This document shows, one piece after another, positions 19,201 through 20,934 of a stretch of DNA of 20,934 nt. The notes beneath the pieces are model-generated. The model saw nothing but the letters and a program-made list of their open reading frames with translations, had not been told where the DNA came from and made no database searches. This DNA comes from Pelargonium nanum. Lineage: Eukaryota > Streptophyta > Magnoliopsida > Geraniales > Geraniaceae. Made by a program: the position numbers and the translations under genes. Location: the NCBI GenBank assembly GCA_036897485.1, contig JAYMTF010001863.1:1-20934 (forward strand), written 5' to 3'. Within the stretch, counting starts at the first letter, position 1, and every line of letters starts with the position of its first letter.

Positions 19201-20509
19201 TGCCAGCCCTTCACAACTACTCAGTTCCCACCTTAAAGAAAGAGAAGATGAGTTTGCAAAAGCTGCTCCAGAGTCACTTATGCCTATTGCGGCTACACGA
19301 ATACTGCGCCCATTTGCCACAGTAATAGGGGTCCCACGAATTCGCCCCACACTTCGTTCAGCTTGAGTCGCAGTCCATATAATTGCACGCTCATTAACTG
19401 AAAATAGCACAAAATTTGTTGAAGTGCACAAAAAGAGAATCAAAAGATACAATAAATAAATTTTTAACGCGCATAACTTAAATAAAAGGGTATTATTTAT
19501 ACCAGGTTCATCAGCTATCACTACAATTGTGGAAGGAATACTACACACAACTGACAATGTAACTTCAGCTATAGCCGGCAGAGGATGCTCATCTCCAATC
19601 AAATTTCCGCGTTTGAAATTAAGGTTCTAAACCATTTAAAGCCAGAAAACAGTGTTACATAATATATGCATTACAAATGTTACAAACAGTTGAAATAACA
19701 AGGCAATAGAAACTCACAAAGGTTCCCGGCATTTGGCATAAAACTTTGTACAAGGTCCTATCGATTCCAAATAGCTGGTGCACAAGAACTCCATCTTTGG
19801 AATGAACTTGCTCCTTATCCTGAATTTCCACAGTTTCAATGTATTCAACACCTTTGTCCCACTGTTCAGGTCCTCCCAGGAGCATGACATCTAAATGTGT
19901 TCCAGGTGCAAGATATAACTTATCCCAATTTTCCAACTGACTATCAGCTGCTTGAGTCACATTGAGCCAGTAACCCCCAAAATGGCTTCCTTCACTTGCC
20001 TGACACACCATCAATGGAGGATATGCTGCAATATGTGAAGATGCTTTCAAAACAATTGGTCCGTGAAAAGAATGATCAAGGTGGCGATAATCTTTTGACA
20101 ATGTTGCATGCAGAATAGTTCGACCCAAACTAGATGCGTATACACGGGCCCATGAGCATGGAGGACCATAAGTGGATGCATGGATTCCATTATTTCCAAG
20201 TCGATCCAAAAAGTTTGTTTCCCCTGTTGCATTCACAATGACAAAAGACTCGCTTCCAGATTTCCACTTTATGGAGGAGCTAAAAGCATCGCATCTATAA
20301 AAATAGGCTCCTATAAATGACAAATGAACCTTAATAAGAGTGAAGTCAACCAAAAAATAAAATAAAATAATCCAGATATTCTAGGGTAGAGCAACACCAT
20401 TTGATGCTTTCATGGTAACAGCAGCTTGAAGATGTGATCCTATAACAGTCTCCACGGGAAAGTTATGCAGCATAATCATAGATGATGGGATGGACACTTC
20501 AATCATCAC
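3960..20509 (-). CDS. GP210: nuclear pore membrane glycoprotein gp210 (NUP210), C-terminal three-quarters
   Basis: This is the single-pass pore-membrane nucleoporin. Its large N-terminal part lies in the lumen of the nuclear envelope, and a short tail faces the pore. Plant GP210 has about 1900 residues. The window gives 1411, so roughly 500 N-terminal residues lie past the right edge. Twenty-eight exons keep phase throughout (total 4236 bases including the TAA at 3960-3962). Recognisable blocks include VSIPSSM at the start, [23 protein letters not shown], a Big-2 Ig-like domain, [23 protein letters not shown], and a terminal [10 protein letters not shown]. About eleven N-glycosylation sequons (NAT, NVT, NSS, NES, NLS, NDS, NFT, NES, NAS, NLT, NKT) fit a luminal ectodomain. 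One membrane helix and a 70-residue tail close the protein. No frameshift or stop interrupts it, so the gene appears intact here. Identification comes from memory of the plant family, not from a search. Confidence 0.93.
4750..5320 (-). mobile_element. decayed Ty3/gypsy reverse transcriptase fragment in a gp210 intron
   Basis: Minus-strand translation in shifting frames shows the reverse transcriptase order [23 protein letters not shown], the catalytic FFDDILIYS (Asp-Asp codons at 5142-5147), LSKCKF, EYLGH, and then the connection to the RNase H region, [16 protein letters not shown] and ARPLTDLL. This is the usual plant gypsy pol order. Premature stops and frameshifts separate the pieces, for example just after the [12 protein letters not shown] stretch. 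No LTR, protease, gag or integrase is seen, so it is a fossil piece and not an active element. It lies in the same orientation as gp210, wholly inside intron 4508-5459. Confidence 0.85.
5748..5786. repeat. compound microsatellite (CA)n-TATA-(GA)n
   Basis: About eleven CA units at 5748-5770 are followed by TAT and about six AG units to 5786. It lies 12 bases beyond the donor end of the gp210 exon at 5799-5865, inside the following intron. Length variation between individuals is likely. Confidence 0.9.
8443..8573. repeat. imperfect 86-base-period direct repeat in a gp210 intron
   Basis: A 22-base sequence, AAGGTAATCAACCAAAAACA plus CA, occurs at 8461-8482 and again at 8547-8568. The preceding 15-18 bases also match imperfectly (ATGAATCA versus ATGGATCA). 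This points to an old local duplication in intron 8306-8728. Confidence 0.7.
10682..10699. repeat. A18 homopolymer
   Basis: There is an uninterrupted run of eighteen A in intron 10296-11122 of gp210. No retroposon body with tRNA boxes or target duplication was recognised beside it, so it is listed only as simple sequence. Confidence 0.8.
11413..11488 (-). other. GP210: GC-AG intron of gp210
   Basis: The exon ending at 11489 reads CCT GAG and is followed by GCAAGAATC, and the next exon starts after TTTCAG at 11413-11415. No GT lies near the exon end. The joined protein [13 protein letters not shown] matches the family without gap. AG|GCAAG is the known consensus context of the minor class of U2 introns with GC donors. 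Confidence 0.85.
12841..12895 (-). repeat. decayed copy of the acceptor and 5' end of gp210 exon 12572-12718
   Basis: On the minus strand the intron sequence GGTTGGGAACTTTTGTTGCA followed by CTCATGAATGTTCAT closely follows the true acceptor region of the exon (GGTTGGGAACGTTGGTGCAG, then TATCCTCACATGAATATTCAT). Intron and exon parts are both copied, so it is a genomic duplication. The AG is lost and it should not be spliced. Confidence 0.55.
12929..13554. mobile_element. MITE-like insertion with short terminal inverted repeats
   Basis: GCATGGTTGT at 12929-12938 is inverted as ACAACCATGC at 13545-13554. Beyond the 10-base match, both ends carry related GAACCG/CGGTTC motifs. A perfect 16-base palindrome, CGAACCTTAAGGTTCG, lies at 12949-12964 near the left end. 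There is no transposase reading frame. The ends resemble widespread non-autonomous plant DNA elements starting (A)TGGTTGTCAAA, but no clean target duplication could be found, so the class is uncertain. Confidence 0.45.
13555..13600 (-). repeat. second decayed copy of the 5' end of gp210 exon 12572-12718
   Basis: The minus strand reads TTGCAG followed by codons for [10 protein letters not shown]. The real exon has GTGCAG followed by [10 protein letters not shown]. The acceptor AG is preserved and ten codons align, but the frame then runs into the MITE-like end and stops after about twenty codons. It lies about 880 bases upstream of the true exon in the same intron. Confidence 0.55.
14448..14512 (-). 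mobile_element. SINE 3'-end fragment (Au/TS-like)
   Basis: The minus strand reads an ACCCC(A/G)C...GGTGGAAGCC..TAGTGCAC.(A/G)GGC core followed by a short pyrimidine/A-rich end. This matches the remembered 3' region of tRNA-derived plant SINEs of the Au/TS type (CCCCGC..GCGGGAGC.TAGTGCACCGGG). The tRNA-like head with A and B boxes is absent, so it is a truncated copy in intron 14364-15045 of gp210. Confidence 0.6.
15407..15677 (+). mobile_element. TRIM-like LTR retroelement remnant
   Basis: Two related blocks flank a short internal region. The right block (about 15570-15677) contains the plant LTR hallmark TCCCACATCGGTTAAATGTG, then GATTGTGACCTCTTAATA, GGGCCCTCCACTTATAACC and GGGGTTAGAAGAAATTTAAT. 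The left block (15407-15454) keeps GATTGTGACCTCTTAA and GGGTTGGAGAAAATCTAACA but has lost the middle. Immediately after the left block comes TGTTATCATAGCCGGT (15455-15470), a decayed initiator-tRNA-Met primer-binding site (TGGTATCAGAGCC type). The internal part is only about 100 bases with no coding, as in miniature terminal-repeat retrotransposons. Confidence 0.6.
16239..16395 (+). mobile_element. left LTR of a facing LTR pair
   Basis: It begins TGTTAAGATTTTTTTCAGC and ends TTTCTCAATCTCA (TG...CA, 157 bases). It is a near copy, in opposite orientation, of 16449-16634. It lacks about 20 bases including the TATAAAT motif present in the other copy. It lies in the 2.8-kb intron of gp210. Confidence 0.7.
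16429..16446 (-). other. retroelement primer-binding site (initiator tRNA-Met type)
   Basis: The minus strand reads TGGTATCGGAGCCGGGTT, one transition and small differences from the common plant PBS TGGTATCAGAGCCAGGTT. It sits right after the 3' end of the LTR at 16449, which is the expected place. Confidence 0.75.
16449..16634 (-). mobile_element. right LTR of a facing LTR pair, with TATA box
   Basis: On the minus strand it begins TGTTAAGATTTGTTCAGC, contains TTTATAAATAGG, and ends TTTCTCAATCTCA (186 bases). It is followed two to three bases later by the primer-binding site at 16429-16446. These features together define an LTR of a tRNA-Met-primed retroelement. No protein-coding internal region accompanies it. 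Confidence 0.72.
18561..18575. repeat. (TTAA)n simple repeat
   Basis: There are nearly four TTAA units in intron 18345-19119. They are too short to mean more than a local AT-rich simple sequence. Confidence 0.7.
18680..18773 (+). mobile_element. tRNA-derived retroposon with target duplications
   Basis: This 94-base insert has an A-box-like CAGGCCAGCGGTTTAAGGC (about 18692-18710) and a B-box-like GGTTTGAGCCC (18735-18745). An 8-bp acceptor-like stem pairs CCAACACC at 18681-18688 with GGTGTTGG at 18752-18759. Perfect 17-base direct repeats (AATTTGGACTTAGATGC) flank it at 18663-18679 and 18774-18790, the sign of retroposition. The layout resembles a tRNA-Leu/Ser-type head, but no good anticodon arm is evident, so it is not called a tRNA gene. 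It lies in intron 18345-19119 of gp210. Confidence 0.72.
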
Positions 20510-20934
20510 CTAACAGAAAAAATATATATATAAACTAAAAACATCAATAAGTAAATATTAACAAAAGGAGAGCTAAGAGTGTGTAACATCTAGAAGTATC
20601 CAAACAATAATTATTTTCATGAATATCAGTTATCAAAAGTTGAAACGAACCCCCTATCGGATGAGTTCTCAAGTGTCAATCATCATTTGAAAATATAATA
20701 TAAGCATCTCTGCAATTGTAAGGTCAAAACACCATATGGTTTTTATTCAGTAGTGCAGAAAACCATTTTTGTAAGGTCAAAACACCATATGGTTTTTATT
20801 CAGTAGTGCAGAAAACCATTTTGTTAAATTTCGATAAATGGGATACATATAATGGCTTGGGCTTCCACTACTAAAAGGTAACCTTGTTAGTAGGGTTTCA
20901 CTTGCACCATTATATGTAGCCACTTCACTTTATA
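20510..20934. other. upstream intron of gp210 at the window edge, no exon seen
   Basis: The minus strand was read for the exon expected before [10 protein letters not shown] (an Ig-like segment ending near ...FDE in relatives). No matching block with flanking splice sites was found, so this is taken as intron. It contains the 53-base tandem repeat listed separately. Confidence 0.5.
20716..20822. repeat. perfect 53-base tandem duplication
   Basis: 20716-20768 is repeated without a mismatch at 20769-20821, starting TTGTAAGGTCAAAACACCAT and ending at the run of T after GAAAACCA. Perfect identity suggests a recent event or an assembly artefact. It lies in an intron of gp210. Confidence 0.9.

Larger units (their letters stand above)
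14158..20509 (-). other. GP210: gp210 exon map, first nine exons in window
   Basis: Exons in transcript order are 20398-20509, 19718-20310, 19503-19626, 19120-19397, 18237-18344, 18014-18076, 15046-15237, 14304-14363 and 14158-14226. The first begins [10 protein letters not shown] in phase 0 and must be preceded by exons beyond the window. The second is the longest (593 bases) and carries the GGYWLNVTQ and [14 protein letters not shown] blocks. The sixth ([11 protein letters not shown]) and seventh ([10 protein letters not shown]) are separated by a 2776-base intron (15238-18013) packed with retroelement debris. All boundaries are GT-AG. The donor after 20398 (ATG|GTGTTG) is the weakest call. 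Confidence 0.85.

Noticed and set aside
19078..19602. 174-residue single-exon gene
   Set aside because: It covers two gp210 exons and the stop-free intron between them. It is part of gp210, not a separate gene.
1..20934. CRISPR arrays, operons, insertion sequences and other prokaryotic systems
   Set aside because: No regularly spaced repeats or dense uninterrupted genes are present. The intron-rich structure and proteins are those of a plant nuclear genome.

Overview
The window is nuclear DNA of a flowering plant, most likely a eudicot. It is AT-rich, its genes are broken into many short exons by GT-AG introns, and both recognisable proteins match plant families throughout. No bacterial, organellar or viral gene block was seen. 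The exact species cannot be read from the sequence. All gene models below were assembled by eye from conserved protein blocks plus splice sites, and reading phase was checked across every junction. Layout: (1) About 1-430 has a possible fragment of a plus-strand gene with two tiny putative exons. It runs head-on into the 3' end of the next gene. (2) 406-2494, minus strand, is a six-exon gene for a plant hnRNP-like protein with two RRM domains (relatives of Arabidopsis At3g13224). Its glycine-rich tail is cut short, giving 251 residues. (3) About 2600-3959 is intergenic, AT-rich, and holds the promoter of that gene and the 3' flank of the next one. (4) 3960 to beyond the right edge, minus strand, is the 3' three-quarters of the gene for the nuclear pore membrane glycoprotein gp210 (NUP210). 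Twenty-eight exons are readable and sum to 4236 coding bases (1411 residues plus stop). The N-terminal part lies outside the window. The introns of gp210 carry most of the accessory DNA: a decayed Ty3/gypsy reverse transcriptase fragment (4750-5320), a MITE-like insertion (12929-13554), decayed copies of the 5' end of one coding exon, a SINE tail (about 14448-14512), a miniature LTR-type remnant (15407-15677), two retroelement LTRs facing each other around a primer-binding site (16239-16634), a tRNA-derived retroposon with 17-base target duplications (18680-18773), and a 53-bp tandem duplication (20716-20822). The two genes point the same way but have no evident shared function: one is an RNA-binding regulator, the other a structural pore-membrane protein. 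No undescribed biological system was found. The best leads are the truncation junction of the RNA-binding gene, the facing-LTR hairpin, the fossil exon copies, and a stop-free intron of gp210 that would encode a strongly hydrophobic segment if retained.
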